58,318 bases of DNA from JBHHZJ01 sp046758005 (GCA_046758005.1 JBHHZJ010000009.1:1-58318), one strand, 5' to 3'; positions 17,324 to 26,767 are shown, numbered from the stretch's first letter. Numbers and translations are program-made. The notes: generated by a model from the letters alone, not told the origin.

Positions 17324-18778
17324 CTAGGCCACGGCGCGGCGCGGCGCTTCGGCACCGGCCGCCTCCTTGGCCATGATGTAACGATGAATCTCCTCTGCCG
17401 CATCGCGGCCGTCGCGGATCGCCCAGACCACCAGCGAGGCGCCGCGCACGATATCGCCGGCCGCGAACACGCCGTCCAGGCTGGTCTTCATGGTCCGGAA
17501 ATCGATCCGGACCGTGCCCCAGCGGGTGAGCGTGAGGTCCTGCGCGTCGAGCAGGCCGGGCAGGTCCTCGGGATCGAAGCCGAGCGCCTTGATCACCATG
17601 TCCGCCTCGATGTTGAAGCTCGATCCCTCGAGGATCTGCGGGGTCTGGCGGCCGGTCGCATCGGGGATGCCCAGATGCACGCGCGCGGCCCGCACCGCCC
17701 GGACCGCGTCGTCGCCGAGGAAGGCCTCGGGCGCGGACAGCCAGACGAACTCGACCCCTTCCTCCTCGGCGTGGTCGACCTCGCGCCGCGAGCCCGGCAT
17801 GTTGTCCCGGTCGCGCCGGTACAGGCACTTGACCGACTTGGCGCCCTGGCGCACCGCGGTACGCACGCAGTCCATCGCCGTGTCGCCGCCGCCGACGACG
17901 ATCACGTGCTTGCCCGCGGCGTCGAGCGCGCCGCTGTCGAACTCCGGCACGCGGTCGCCCAGCCCCTTGCGGTTGGAGGCGATCAGGTAGTCGAGCGCGC
18001 GGAATATGCCGCCCAGGCCCGCGCCCGGAACCTTGATCTCGCGCGCCTTGTATACGCCGGTGGCGATCAGGACCGCGTCGTGGCGGGCGCGCAGCTCCTC
18101 GAGCGTCACGTCCCGGCTGACCTCGCAGTTGAGGTGGAAGGTGATGCCGGCGGCGCGCAGCAACTCCCCGCGGCGCGCGACCGTGTGCTTCTCCAGCTTG
18201 AAGTTCGGAATGCCGTAGACGAGCAGGCCGCCCAACCGGTCGTAGCGGTCGTAGACGTGGACCCGGTACCCCTTGCGGCGCAGCTGTTCGGCGGCGGCCA
18301 GCCCGGCCGGGCCGGCGCCGACCACGCCGACGGACTGCTCGCGCTCCCGGCGCGGCTTGGCCGGCTTGACCCAGCCGCGCTCCCAGGCCGTTTCGGTGAC
18401 GTACCTCTCGACCGAGCCGATGGTCACCGTGCCGTGGCCGGCGCGCTCGATGACGCAGTTGCCCTCGCACAGCCGGTCGTGCGGGCAGATGCGCCCGCAA
18501 ATTTCGGGAAAATTGTTGGTCGACTGGGCGAGCTCGTAGGCCTCCTCCAGACGGCCTTGCGCGGTCAGCATGAGCCACTCGGGGATGTTGTTGTGCAGCG
18601 GGCAGTGGACCTGACAGAACGGGATTCCGCACTGGGAGCACCGGCCGGCCTGGTCGGCCGCCGCCTGGGCGTCGAACTCCCGGTATATCTCGTCGAAGTC
18701 CGTGCGCCGAACCGCCACCGGCCGCTTCTCGGGCCGGTGCTCTCCCAGTTCGACGAACTTGAGCATTCGACTTGGCAT
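17324..18778 (-). CDS. gltD: Glutamate synthase (NADPH) small subunit
   Basis: Passes electrons from NADPH through FAD and two 4Fe-4S clusters to GltB. The 484-residue protein shows the N-terminal cysteine motifs CSQCGIPFCQVHCP and CGRICPHDRLCEGNC. The FAD motif GAGPAGLAAAE and the NADPH motif GGGDTAMD are present, as is the C-terminal FAD motif GVFAAGDIVRG. The start may be ATG 18778 or ATG 18766 (MLKFVELG). gltD comes first and gltB second. The upstream 326-bp intergenic region is AT-rich and probably carries the promoter. Confidence 0.97.
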   Translation of the reverse strand: MPSRMLKFVELGEHRPEKRPVAVRRTDFDEIYREFDAQAAADQAGRCSQCGIPFCQVHCPLHNNIPEWLMLTAQGRLEEAYELAQSTNNFPEICGRICPHDRLCEGNCVIERAGHGTVTIGSVERYVTETAWERGWVKPAKPRREREQSVGVVGAGPAGLAAAEQLRRKGYRVHVYDRYDRLGGLLVYGIPNFKLEKHTVARRGELLRAAGITFHLNCEVSRDVTLEELRARHDAVLIATGVYKAREIKVPGAGLGGIFRALDYLIASNRKGLGDRVPEFDSGALDAAGKHVIVVGGGDTAMDCVRTAVRQGAKSVKCLYRRDRDNMPGSRREVDHAEEEGVEFVWLSAPEAFLGDDAVRAVRAARVHLGIPDATGRQTPQILEGSSFNIEADMVIKALGFDPEDLPGLLDAQDLTLTRWGTVRIDFRTMKTSLDGVFAAGDIVRGASLVVWAIRDGRDAAEEIHRYIMAKEAAGAEAPRRAVA

Positions 18779-19104
18779 ACCGCGGCTATCCCCTCGCCCG
18801 CTCCGGCCCCGGTCCTGAACCGGGAGCCGCGTTGTGACTGTTTCGCTTGGAACGGCCGGCGCGCCGAACAGGGGCCATTAACGAATTTACGCTATACCAA
18901 ACGCACCGGGCACGGACCGTAATCGAACAATTAGGTCAATATATCTGTCGTAAAAATATAACCTATTTTCGGCCGACCTGCAAGAACCGCTCGATCGCGC
19001 CGAACCGCTCAAGTATTTAGTACCAAAATGGAACTACCTGCCCCCTGGGCGAATCTAGAGGCGCGATGTTATAAGCCGGTCGAGCCCGGTTCGAGGATCT
19101 CGCG
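18779..19104. other. AT-rich divergent intergenic region between gltD and uppP
   Basis: 326 bp without a gene. The part from about 18885 to 19080 is far more AT-rich than the rest of the window and must contain the start signals for gltD (minus) and uppP (plus). I could not find a pair of good -35/-10 boxes for either gene. There is a TATAGC-like box for gltD near 18891-18896 and a TTATAA near 19069-19074 for uppP, both with poor -35 partners. No sigma-54 (GG-N10-GC) site stood out. An imperfect dyad lies at 18932-18965. Confidence 0.5.
18932..18965. promoter_or_regulatory. Imperfect dyad, possible operator upstream of gltD
   Basis: TAGGT(CA)ATAT at 18932-18942 faces ATAT(A)ACCTA at 18956-18965 across a 13-bp centre. 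Nine bases pair, with one small bulge on each side. It lies about 155 bp upstream of the gltD start, where a regulator of nitrogen assimilation could bind. No family consensus is recognised. Confidence 0.25.
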
Positions 19105-19926
19105 TTGACCCTCCTGCACATCCTGATCCTTGCCCTCGTGCAAGGCATAACCGAGTTCCTGCCGATCAGTTCCTCGGGGCACCTGGTCATCGTCTGGGAG
19201 ATGTTCGACCGGGCCGGCTGGCCGCTTCTCGAACGGACGCAGAGCGACCGCCTGATCCTCGACATCGCGGTGCATGTCGGCACGCTGTTCGCGGTCTGTT
19301 TGTATTTCTGGCGCGACGTGGGACAGATGGCCCTGGGCCTGCTCAAGCTGGCGGTCGGGCAGAGCACGCCGGGGGCGCGGCTGGCGTTCTACGTGGTGAT
19401 CGGCACCGTGCCGCTGGTCGTCGTGGGCTATCTGTTCAAGGACCAGATCGCGCAGGGGCTGCGCGACGTGCGGGTCGTCGCGTGGGCCACGATCGGTTTC
19501 GGGGTCGTGCTGCTCCTGGGCGACCGCCTGGGCATGACCGTGCGCCGGATCGAGCATATGACCGCAGCCAGCGCGGTCGTGATCGGCCTGGCCCAGGTCC
19601 TGGCCCTGATCCCGGGCACGAGCCGGGCGGGGATCACCATGACCGCGGCACGCTTCCTCGGCTTCGAGCGGCCGGAGGCGGCGCGCTTCTCGCTCCTGCT
19701 TGCGATCCCGGCGATCCTCGGGGCCGGCACGCTGGCCGGCCTCGACCTCTATCGCCAGGGCGACGTGCGGCTGGGCCTCGACGCCCTGATGGCGGCCGTC
19801 GTCGCCTTCGCGGTGGCGCTGGCCGCCATCGCCTTGATGTTGCGCTGGCTGCGCCACGCCGGGTTCACGCCGTTCGTGGTCTACCGCCTGCTGCTCGGCG
19901 CGGCCTTGCTCGTCTGGCTGACCTGA
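19105..19926 (+). CDS. uppP: Undecaprenyl-diphosphatase
   Basis: Integral membrane phosphatase of the BacA/UppP family that recycles undecaprenyl pyrophosphate, the lipid carrier for peptidoglycan and O-antigen. The 273-residue protein carries both family signatures: QGITEFLPISSSGHL near the N-terminus and IPGTSRAGITM near residue 170. It has about eight hydrophobic segments. The start codon is TTG (19105); MTLLHILILALVQGITEF fits the family start exactly. It ends 24 bp from the convergent NDUFA9-type gene. Confidence 0.96.
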   Translation: MTLLHILILALVQGITEFLPISSSGHLVIVWEMFDRAGWPLLERTQSDRLILDIAVHVGTLFAVCLYFWRDVGQMALGLLKLAVGQSTPGARLAFYVVIGTVPLVVVGYLFKDQIAQGLRDVRVVAWATIGFGVVLLLGDRLGMTVRRIEHMTAASAVVIGLAQVLALIPGTSRAGITMTAARFLGFERPEAARFSLLLAIPAILGAGTLAGLDLYRQGDVRLGLDALMAAVVAFAVALAAIALMLRWLRHAGFTPFVVYRLLLGAALLVWLT

Positions 19927-19950
19927 GCGCGAGGCCCGCAGGGGCTCACC

Positions 19951-20907
19951 TCACACCACCAGCGGCTTGTTGAAGCGCCCGCCCGGCCGGTAGCGATCGA
20001 GGTAGGTCGGCACGATGACCTCGACCGAGGTCGGCGTGATCCCGAGGTCGGCGAGGGTCAACGCCCCCTCGGAAACCACGTTGTCGTGGCGCAGCAGCTT
20101 GACCTGGTCGCGCGTGAGCGGCGGGACGGGCAAAAGCTCCAGGACCGCGGCCTGAAGCGCGGCGAGCGCGAACGGCAGGGGCACGAGCAGGCGCTTGCGC
20201 CGGATCTCGCGCAGCAGGACCTCCATCAGCTCCTTGAACGTGTAGACCCGCGGGCCGCCGAGCTCGTAGGTCCGGCCCTGGCAGGCCGGCTCGCTCAGAC
20301 ACTTGGCGATGGCGTCCGCCACGTCGCCGACGTAGACCGGCTGGAATCGGGTGGTTCCGCCGCCGATCAGCGGCAGCACGGGCGACAGGCGCGCCATCAC
20401 GGCGAAGCGGTTAAAAAAGTCGTCCTCCGGGCCGAACACGATGCTGGGGCGCAGGATCGTCGCGTTCGGGAATGCGGTCTTGACCGCGGCCTCGCCGGCG
20501 CCCTTGGAGCGCGCGTACTCGGCCTCGGCGCGCCGCTCGGCGCCGATCGCGGAGACGTGCACCAGGCGCTGGACGCCGGCCGCGGCCGCGGCGGCGGCCA
20601 CCGTGTGCGCGCCGCGCGCGTGCACCGCGGCGAAGCGCTGGGCGCCGCGCTCGAACAGAATCCCGACCAGGTTGACCACGGCGCGGGCACCCGCGACCGC
20701 GGCCTCGACCGCGACCTGGTCCTGCACCGGGGCGCGGATCGGCGTGATCTGCCCGACGTCGCCGAGCGGCTTGAGGAAGTCCGCCGCCGAGGGCCGCCGC
20801 ACGGCGACGCGGATCAGCCAGCCCTGCTTGGCCAGGCGGCAAACCAGGTGGCGCCCGAGGAACCCGGACCCGCCGAAGATCGTGACCACACCCGCTGCCA
20901 TGGGCAT
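19951..20907 (-). CDS. Complex I NDUFA9-type NAD(P)-binding protein
   Basis: 318-residue atypical SDR with the N-terminal motif GGSGFLGRH (residues 12-20), the conserved VSAIGAE, and RPSIVFGPEDDFFNRFA followed by FQPVYVGDVADAI. This is the pattern of the bacterial homologues of mitochondrial complex I subunit NDUFA9/NUEM. In alphaproteobacteria these proteins are encoded away from the nuo operon. The usual role is assembly or stability of complex I or quinone-related binding. Here that is by homology only. Start MPMAAGVVTIF. Confidence 0.88.
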   Translation of the reverse strand: MPMAAGVVTIFGGSGFLGRHLVCRLAKQGWLIRVAVRRPSAADFLKPLGDVGQITPIRAPVQDQVAVEAAVAGARAVVNLVGILFERGAQRFAAVHARGAHTVAAAAAAAGVQRLVHVSAIGAERRAEAEYARSKGAGEAAVKTAFPNATILRPSIVFGPEDDFFNRFAVMARLSPVLPLIGGGTTRFQPVYVGDVADAIAKCLSEPACQGRTYELGGPRVYTFKELMEVLLREIRRKRLLVPLPFALAALQAAVLELLPVPPLTRDQVKLLRHDNVVSEGALTLADLGITPTSVEVIVPTYLDRYRPGGRFNKPLVV

Positions 20908-21104
20908 TCCCCCTGTCCGGCGTGGCGGCCGGATCGCGCGTACTCGCGCGGCGTCTGTATACTAGGCGCCGCCCGTGCGCGACACCCCCAAATCGCCGGG
21001 AACGTCTTGACAGGCCCTCGGGCCTGGCGAGAATGCCCGCCAACCCACAAGGGGCTTGGCGCCGCCCGTCGGCGGGACTCCAGGCGACCCGGCGTGTTCG
21101 AGCC

Positions 21105-21716
21105 TTGCAGCTGCACCTTCACCAGAACGACCTTCCGCCCGGCCTGGATTTCGGCGACGCGGTGGCGGTCGACACCGAGACCATGGGCCTCGACCCGGTG
21201 CGCGACCGATTGTGTCTGATCCAGCTTTCGGCCGGCGACGGGGTGTGCCATCTGGTGCAGTTCCGCGACGGCCGCTACCGGGCGCCCAACCTCAAGGCGT
21301 TGCTCCGCACCAGGCGGATCATGAAGCTGTTCCACTTCGCCCGCTTCGATCTGGCCGCCATCCAGCGCCATCTCGGCGTCATGTGCCGGCCGGTGTACTG
21401 CACGAAGATCGCGTCGCGGCTGACCCGCACCTTCACCGACCGTCACGGCCTCAAGGATCTGTGCCGCGACCTCCTCGGCGTCGAGATGTCGAAGCAGATG
21501 CAGTCGTCGGATTGGGGCGCCCCGGAGCTGAGCGAGGAGCAGCTGCGCTACGCCGCCACCGACGTGCTGTACCTGCACCGCCTGCGCGAGGCCCTCGACG
21601 CCATGCTCGCGCGCGAGGGTCGGGCCGAGCTCGCCAAGGCCTGTTTCGACTTCCTGCCGACGCGCGCCGCGCTCGATTTGTCGGGTTGGCGCGACGTCGA
21701 CATCTTCGCGCACTGA
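21105..21716 (+). CDS. rnd: Ribonuclease D-type 3'-5' exonuclease
   Basis: Short DEDDy exonuclease of about 203 residues, lacking the HRDC domains of E. coli RNase D, which is usual in alphaproteobacteria. Catalytic residues are visible: Asp23 and Glu25 in AVDTET, Asp82 in HFARFDLAAI, and Tyr149/Asp153 in YAATDVLYLHRL. It likely trims tRNA or other RNA 3' ends. I chose a TTG at 21105 (LQLHLHQNDLPPG), because the upstream extension to ATG 21033 is rich in Arg/Pro and not family-like. It is followed after 81 bp by kdsD. Confidence 0.9.
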   Translation: MQLHLHQNDLPPGLDFGDAVAVDTETMGLDPVRDRLCLIQLSAGDGVCHLVQFRDGRYRAPNLKALLRTRRIMKLFHFARFDLAAIQRHLGVMCRPVYCTKIASRLTRTFTDRHGLKDLCRDLLGVEMSKQMQSSDWGAPELSEEQLRYAATDVLYLHRLREALDAMLAREGRAELAKACFDFLPTRAALDLSGWRDVDIFAH

Positions 21717-21797
21717 ACCGGCAGCGCCGTTGCGCGGCCGGAAATCTGCTATAGTTGCGCCGGCGCAAGCGATCGAGGCCGCGCCGATACGAGCGGG

Positions 21798-22835
21798 ATG
21801 ACCGTGATGAAACACCGTTTCAATCGCGTGGCGGACGAGGCCGGTCCACGGGGCGCGGACCGGCCGGCGCGCACGAAGGACCTGGAGGCGGCCCGGAGGG
21901 TCCTGCGCCTGGAGGTCGAGGGGTTGGATGCCCTGGCCGCCTCGCTGGACGAGTCCTTCACGCGGGTCCTCGACATGCTCGCCGCCGTGACCGGCCGGAT
22001 CACCGTGACCGGCATGGGCAAGTCCGGGCACGTCGCGCGCAAGATCGCCTCGACCTTCGCCTCCACGGGCACGCCGGCCCAGTTCGTCCACCCGGGCGAG
22101 GCCAGCCACGGCGACCTGGGCATGATCGCGCCGGGCGATGCGGTCGTGGCCCTGTCCAATTCGGGCGAGACCGTGGAGCTGAGCGACATCATCGCCTATA
22201 CCCGGCGCTTCGGGATACCGCTGGCCGGGATGACCGGCAAGGCGCACGGGGCCCTCGCCGAGGCGGCCGACGCGGCGATCATCCTGCCCAGAGCGCCGGA
22301 GGGCTGCCCCATGGGCCTGGCCCCAACCACCTCGACGACCATGATGCTGGCGCTGGGCGATGCCATCGCCATCGCGCTGCTCGAGCGTAAGGGCTTCACG
22401 GCGCAAGACTTCCAGATCCTGCATCCGGGAGGCTCGCTGGGGCGCAACCTGCTGCGCGTCTCGGACATCATGCACGGGCCCGACGAGCTGCCGCTGTGCC
22501 GGCGGGAGACGCCGATGGCGGAAGCGATCCTCGTCATGACCGCGCGCCGCTTCGGATGCGTCGGCGTCATCGACCGGTCGGGAGGCCTGATCGGCATCAT
22601 CACCGACGGCGACCTGCGCCGTCACATGACCGCCGGGCTGCTCGACCTGCCCGCGGCCGAGGTGATGACCGAGTCGCCGCGCACGATCCACGCCCAGGCG
22701 CTCGCCGCCGCGGCGCTGGGCATCATGAACGGCGTGCACAACGAGCGGCCTATCACCAGCCTGTTCGTGGTCGAAGGCACCCGCCCGGTCGGCATCGTGC
22801 ACATCCACGACTGTCTTCGGGCAGGCGTGGCCTGA
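21798..22835 (+). CDS. kdsD: Arabinose-5-phosphate isomerase (KpsF/GutQ family)
   Basis: Converts ribulose 5-phosphate to arabinose 5-phosphate, the first step to KDO for LPS. The 345-residue protein has an N-terminal SIS domain (VTGMGKSGHVARKIASTFASTG; LSNSGETVEL) and two C-terminal CBS domains (VMTARRFGCVGVID, FVVEGTRPVGIVHIHD). It is placed directly before the LPS export genes lptC-lptA-lptB, with 15 bp to lptC, which supports the LPS role rather than gut sugar use. Confidence 0.95.
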   Translation: MTVMKHRFNRVADEAGPRGADRPARTKDLEAARRVLRLEVEGLDALAASLDESFTRVLDMLAAVTGRITVTGMGKSGHVARKIASTFASTGTPAQFVHPGEASHGDLGMIAPGDAVVALSNSGETVELSDIIAYTRRFGIPLAGMTGKAHGALAEAADAAIILPRAPEGCPMGLAPTTSTTMMLALGDAIAIALLERKGFTAQDFQILHPGGSLGRNLLRVSDIMHGPDELPLCRRETPMAEAILVMTARRFGCVGVIDRSGGLIGIITDGDLRRHMTAGLLDLPAAEVMTESPRTIHAQALAAAALGIMNGVHNERPITSLFVVEGTRPVGIVHIHDCLRAGVA

Positions 22836-22850
22836 CCGGCTGGTCGCGGC

Positions 22851-23543
22851 ATGAGACAGGCGATCGACTACACGAAAGACAAAGGCGCCGCCCGCGCGGA
22901 CGCCCCGGCGCGCCGGCCGCGCCAGCCACCGCGCCTGTCCGGGCGCAACCGCTACAGCATCTTCGTCGGCCTGATGAAGGTGCTGTTGCCGGCCATGGCG
23001 GCCGCGTTGATCCTGCTCGTCGTCGCTTGGCCGCAGTTCACGCTGGAGCGTGACCGCTTCCGTCTCGGCATCGCCAAGCTCGGGCCCGGCCAGCCGGAGA
23101 ACCTGAGCATGCTGAACGCCCGCTACGACGGCATCGACGGCAAGAACCGGCCGTACACGATCACGGCCGACATGGCGACCCAGTCGAACCGCAACGAGAA
23201 CCTGATCGACCTCGAACTGCCCAAGGCCGACATGACGCTGGAGGACGGGACGTGGCTGGCGCTGACCGCCCGGGCGGGCCAGTACGACAGCGAGGCCAAG
23301 CTGCTCGACCTGATCGGCTCGGTCAGCTTGTTTCACGACAAGGGGTTCGAGATCCGCACCGAATCCGCGCGGGTCGATCTCATCGAAGGGACCGCCGAGG
23401 GCGCCCAGCCGGTCGAGGGCCACGGCAGCGCCGGATCCATCAACGCGGAGGGCTTCCGGGTGCTGGACCGCGGCGCGCGCATCGTCTTCACCGGCAAGAG
23501 CCATCTGACCATCCTGCCCGGGGCGCAGGAGGCGATGCGGTGA
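22851..23543 (+). CDS. lptC: LPS export protein LptC
   Basis: Bitopic inner-membrane protein that receives LPS from the LptBFG transporter and passes it to LptA. The 230 residues comprise a cytoplasmic basic tail, one membrane helix (about 38-60) and a periplasmic beta-jellyroll domain (for example LTARAGQYDSEAKLLDL and VSLFHDKGFEI). It is longer than E. coli LptC, as is common in alphaproteobacteria. The stop overlaps the GTG start of lptA by 4 bp. Confidence 0.92.
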   Translation: MRQAIDYTKDKGAARADAPARRPRQPPRLSGRNRYSIFVGLMKVLLPAMAAALILLVVAWPQFTLERDRFRLGIAKLGPGQPENLSMLNARYDGIDGKNRPYTITADMATQSNRNENLIDLELPKADMTLEDGTWLALTARAGQYDSEAKLLDLIGSVSLFHDKGFEIRTESARVDLIEGTAEGAQPVEGHGSAGSINAEGFRVLDRGARIVFTGKSHLTILPGAQEAMR

Positions 23544-24412
23544 GCGCTCGGTTCAGACGCGGCCGCCGCCTCGGCGGATGGCGCCGGCATCTGGGGGCGT
23601 TGGCGCTGGCCTGGGCCGGGCTCGCCGCCGGAGCCGGACCGGGCGCCGGGCAGGCGATTCAGGGCCTGCAAGGCGGCGACGAGCCGCTCGAGATCAACGC
23701 CGACGAGGGCATCGAGTGGCGCCGCAACGAGCAGCTCTACATCGCGCGCGGCAACGCCCATGCGGCGCGCGGCGACCTCTCGGTCTACGCCGATGTCATG
23801 ACCGCGCATTACCGGCCACTCGAGGGCGGCGGGTCGGATATCGACCGCATCGACGTCGAGGGCAACGTGCGCATCGTCTCGCCCACGGAGACGGTCTACG
23901 GCGACCGCGGCGCCTACGACGTCGTCAACGGGATCCTCGTCGTGGTCGGCGACGACCTTCGCCTGGTCGGCGAGAACGACGTGATCACCGCGCGCGACAG
24001 CCTGGAGTACTGGGAGCGCAAGCGGCTCGCCGTGGCGCGCGGCGACGCCCAGGCGGTGCGCGAGGACAAGCGGATCCAGGCGGACGTGTTGACCGCCTAC
24101 TTCGAGCCGGACGAGCAGGGCAACCTCAAGCTGATGCGCATCGAGGCCTTCGGCAACGTCCGCGTGGCCACGCCGAGCGAGTACGCGCGCGGCGAGCGTG
24201 GTATATATTACGTGGAGAAGGAGTTCGCGATCCTGACCGGCGCGGTCAAGATCACGCGGCAGGAGAACCAGTTGAACGGCGAATACGCGGAGGTCGACTT
24301 GAAGACGGGCGTCAGCCGGCTCTTGGCCGGGCCGCCCGGGGCCAAGACCACGGATCGCGTGCGCGGCCTGTTCGTGCCCAAGCGCAAGCCCGGCCGGGGG
24401 AGCGACTCGTGA
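23540..24412 (+). CDS. lptA: LPS transport periplasmic protein LptA
   Basis: Periplasmic bridge protein of the Lpt pathway. I start it at GTG 23540, within the lptC stop (GTGA overlap) and just after an AGGAGG. The 290-residue product has an Arg-rich n-region and a hydrophobic core ending near AGQAI (signal peptide about 1-38). OstA-type repeats follow (LEINADEGIEWRRNEQLYIARGN in part, VYGDRGAYDVVNGILVVVG, IQADVLTAYFEP). It is about 100 residues longer than E. coli LptA. It is followed by lptB after 28 bp. Confidence 0.92.
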   Translation: MSARFRRGRRLGGWRRHLGALALAWAGLAAGAGPGAGQAIQGLQGGDEPLEINADEGIEWRRNEQLYIARGNAHAARGDLSVYADVMTAHYRPLEGGGSDIDRIDVEGNVRIVSPTETVYGDRGAYDVVNGILVVVGDDLRLVGENDVITARDSLEYWERKRLAVARGDAQAVREDKRIQADVLTAYFEPDEQGNLKLMRIEAFGNVRVATPSEYARGERGIYYVEKEFAILTGAVKITRQENQLNGEYAEVDLKTGVSRLLAGPPGAKTTDRVRGLFVPKRKPGRGSDS

Positions 24413-24440
24413 GCCGCGCTCCCCGCACGCGGCGCGCGCC

Positions 24441-25235
24441 ATGACCCGAGCCGCCGACACCGATCGGAACCAGCGCGCGCCCGATCGGCCGGCCCCGCGG
24501 CTGGTCGCCGAAAACGAGGGGCTGAGCGCGGTCAACATCGGCAAGAGCTTCAAGAAGCGGCCGGTCCTGCGCGGCGTCGGCATCGCGCTGCAAAGGGGCG
24601 AGGCGGTCGGCCTGCTGGGGCCGAACGGCGCCGGCAAGACGACCTGCTTCTACATCATCACCGGCCTGATCGCGCCGGACTACGGCTGGATCACGCTCGA
24701 CGGCCACGACATCACCGACATGCCGATGTATCGGCGGGCGCGCATGGGGATCGGATACCTGCCCCAGGAAGCCAGTATCTTCCGCGGCCTGACCGTCGAG
24801 CAGAACATCCGCGGCGTGCTCGAGGTGGTCGAGCCGGTCCGCGAACGGCGCGAGGCCATGCTCGACGACCTGCTGGGGGAGTTCTCGATCACACATCTGC
24901 GGCGCACGCCGGCGCTGGCGCTGTCGGGCGGCGAGCGGCGCCGGGTGGAGATCGCCCGGGCGCTGGCCTCGCAGCCGAAATTCATCCTGCTCGACGAGCC
25001 CTTGGCGGGCATCGACCCGATCGCGGTCAATGACATCCGCGAGCTCGTGTCGCACTTGAAGGACCGCGGGCTCGGCGTCCTGATCACGGACCACAACGTC
25101 CGGGAGACGCTGGAGATCGTCGATCGCGCGTACATCATTCACGACGGCGTCGTCCTCATGGAGGGAGAGCCCGCCGAAATCGTTGCCCACGAGGACGTCA
25201 GGCGAGTTTACCTGGGCGAAAGATTTAGCTTGTAG
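24441..25235 (+). CDS. lptB: LPS export ABC transporter ATPase LptB
   Basis: ATPase that powers LPS extraction by LptFG. The 264-residue protein shows Walker A GPNGAGKTT (60-68), the ABC signature LSGGE (161-165) and Walker B FILLDEP (181-187). The C-terminal YIIHDGVVLMEGEPAEIVA is also present. It carries an N-terminal extension of about 25 residues before the domain, so a later start is possible. lptF and lptG are not in the window. It is followed by rpoN 11 bp downstream, the widely conserved order. Confidence 0.96.
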   Translation: MTRAADTDRNQRAPDRPAPRLVAENEGLSAVNIGKSFKKRPVLRGVGIALQRGEAVGLLGPNGAGKTTCFYIITGLIAPDYGWITLDGHDITDMPMYRRARMGIGYLPQEASIFRGLTVEQNIRGVLEVVEPVRERREAMLDDLLGEFSITHLRRTPALALSGGERRRVEIARALASQPKFILLDEPLAGIDPIAVNDIRELVSHLKDRGLGVLITDHNVRETLEIVDRAYIIHDGVVLMEGEPAEIVAHEDVRRVYLGERFSL

Positions 25236-25246
25236 GAATCTCGGGT

Positions 25247-26767
25247 ATGGCGGTGTCGCAACGGTTGGAGCTGCGCCAGACCCAAACGCTAGTGATGACG
25301 CCGCAGCTGCAGCAGGCGATCAAGCTGTTGCAGCTTTCGAACCTGGAACTGGCGACTTACCTGGAGCACGAGCTCGAGCGCAATCCCCTGCTTGAGCGCG
25401 ACGACGGCAACGAGGACGACGCCCGCCCCGGGGCCGAGCCGGAGCGCGCGGGCCCAGCGGCCGGCGAGCCGCCGGCGAGCGTGCGCGACACGGCCGAACT
25501 GACCGGCGGCGAGACGCTGCCCGCGGAGGCCGACGCGCCGCTCGACATCGATTACGGGAACGTCTACGACGACAGCCCGGTGGACGACTGGTCCTCCGAG
25601 CGCGCCGCGTTCGCCCATGCCGGCGGCGGCGGCGCCTGGACCGGGGAGGAGGACCAGCAGTCGTTGGAGCAGCGGGTGAGCGCGCCGGTCACGCTGCGCC
25701 AGCACCTGCTGGATCAGCTGGGCGTGGACATCCGCGACCCGGCTGACCGCATGATCGGACTCCACCTGATCGAGATGCTCGACGAGTCCGGCTATCTGGT
25801 CGGCGACCTCGACCGCCTCGCCGAGCTGCTCGGCTGTGAGCCGGCGCGGATCGAGGCCACGCTCCGCGCCGTGCAGCGCTTCGACCCGCCGGGCATCTTC
25901 GCCCGCTCTCTGGGGGAATGCCTCGCCCTCCAGCTCGCCGACCGCAACCGCCTCGATCCCGCCATGCAGGCGATGCTCGACAACCTGCCCTTGCTTGCCA
26001 AGCGCGACTTCGCGGCCCTGCGCAAGGTGTGCGGCGTCGACGACGAGGACCTGGCCGAGATGATCGCCGAGATCAGGTCGCTCGACCCGAAGCCGGCGCA
26101 GGTCTTCGACGCCGTGGTCGCGGCGCCGGTCGTGCCCGACATCCTGATGCGGGCCGACCCAAGCGGCGCCTGGATCGTCGAGCTCAACAGCGACACCCTG
26201 CCGCGGGTCCTCGTCAACACGCGCTACCACGCGCTGGTCGCGGCGCGGGCGCGAACCAAGACGGACAAGGAATACATCAGCCAGCAGTTCCAGTCGGCCA
26301 GCTGGCTGGTCCGCTCCCTGCACCAGCGGGCCACGACGATCCTCAAGGTCGCCACCGAGATCATCCGCCAGCAGGACCCCTTCTTCCGCAAGGGGGTCAG
26401 GCACCTGAAGCCGCTGACGCTGCGCGACATCGCCGAGGCCATCATGATGCACGAATCGACGGTCAGCCGGGTGACCTCGAACAAGTACATCGCGACCCCG
26501 CGCGGGGTGTTCGAGCTGAAGTACTTCTTCACCTCGGCGATCGGCGGCGCCAATGGGGAGGCGCACTCGGCCGAGGCGGTCCGGCACCGGATCAAGGCCT
26601 TGATCGACGCCGAGACAAGCGGCCGGGTGCTCTCCGACGACGCCATCGTCGAACGGCTGCGCGCGGACGGCATCGACATCGCCCGGCGCACGGTCGCGAA
26701 GTACCGCGAGGCGATGCGCATTCCCTCCTCGGTCCAGCGCCGCCGGGACAAGGCGCCGGAGGCCTGA
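25247..26767 (+). CDS. rpoN: RNA polymerase sigma-54 factor
   Basis: Sigma factor for nitrogen and other activator-dependent promoters. In the 506-residue protein, region I is the Gln/Leu-rich N-terminus (LELRQTQTLVMTPQLQQAIK). Region II is acidic and variable (about 60-140). The core-binding and HTH regions follow, and the RpoN box ARRTVAKYRE lies at 479-488. It is 11 bp after lptB, probably co-transcribed with it. A separate promoter serves the hpf-ptsN pair downstream. Confidence 0.97.
   Translation: MAVSQRLELRQTQTLVMTPQLQQAIKLLQLSNLELATYLEHELERNPLLERDDGNEDDARPGAEPERAGPAAGEPPASVRDTAELTGGETLPAEADAPLDIDYGNVYDDSPVDDWSSERAAFAHAGGGGAWTGEEDQQSLEQRVSAPVTLRQHLLDQLGVDIRDPADRMIGLHLIEMLDESGYLVGDLDRLAELLGCEPARIEATLRAVQRFDPPGIFARSLGECLALQLADRNRLDPAMQAMLDNLPLLAKRDFAALRKVCGVDDEDLAEMIAEIRSLDPKPAQVFDAVVAAPVVPDILMRADPSGAWIVELNSDTLPRVLVNTRYHALVAARARTKTDKEYISQQFQSASWLVRSLHQRATTILKVATEIIRQQDPFFRKGVRHLKPLTLRDIAEAIMMHESTVSRVTSNKYIATPRGVFELKYFFTSAIGGANGEAHSAEAVRHRIKALIDAETSGRVLSDDAIVERLRADGIDIARRTVAKYREAMRIPSSVQRRRDKAPEA

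Noticed and set aside
18779..19104. Sigma-54 promoter for glutamate synthase
   Set aside because: I looked for GG-N10-GC (TGGCAC-N5-TTGC) on both strands and saw no acceptable match, although rpoN is in the window.
19060..19106. A tRNA-like GGTTCGA box upstream of uppP
   Set aside because: No complementary T-stem, anticodon arm or acceptor stem can be formed around it. A chance match before the uppP start.
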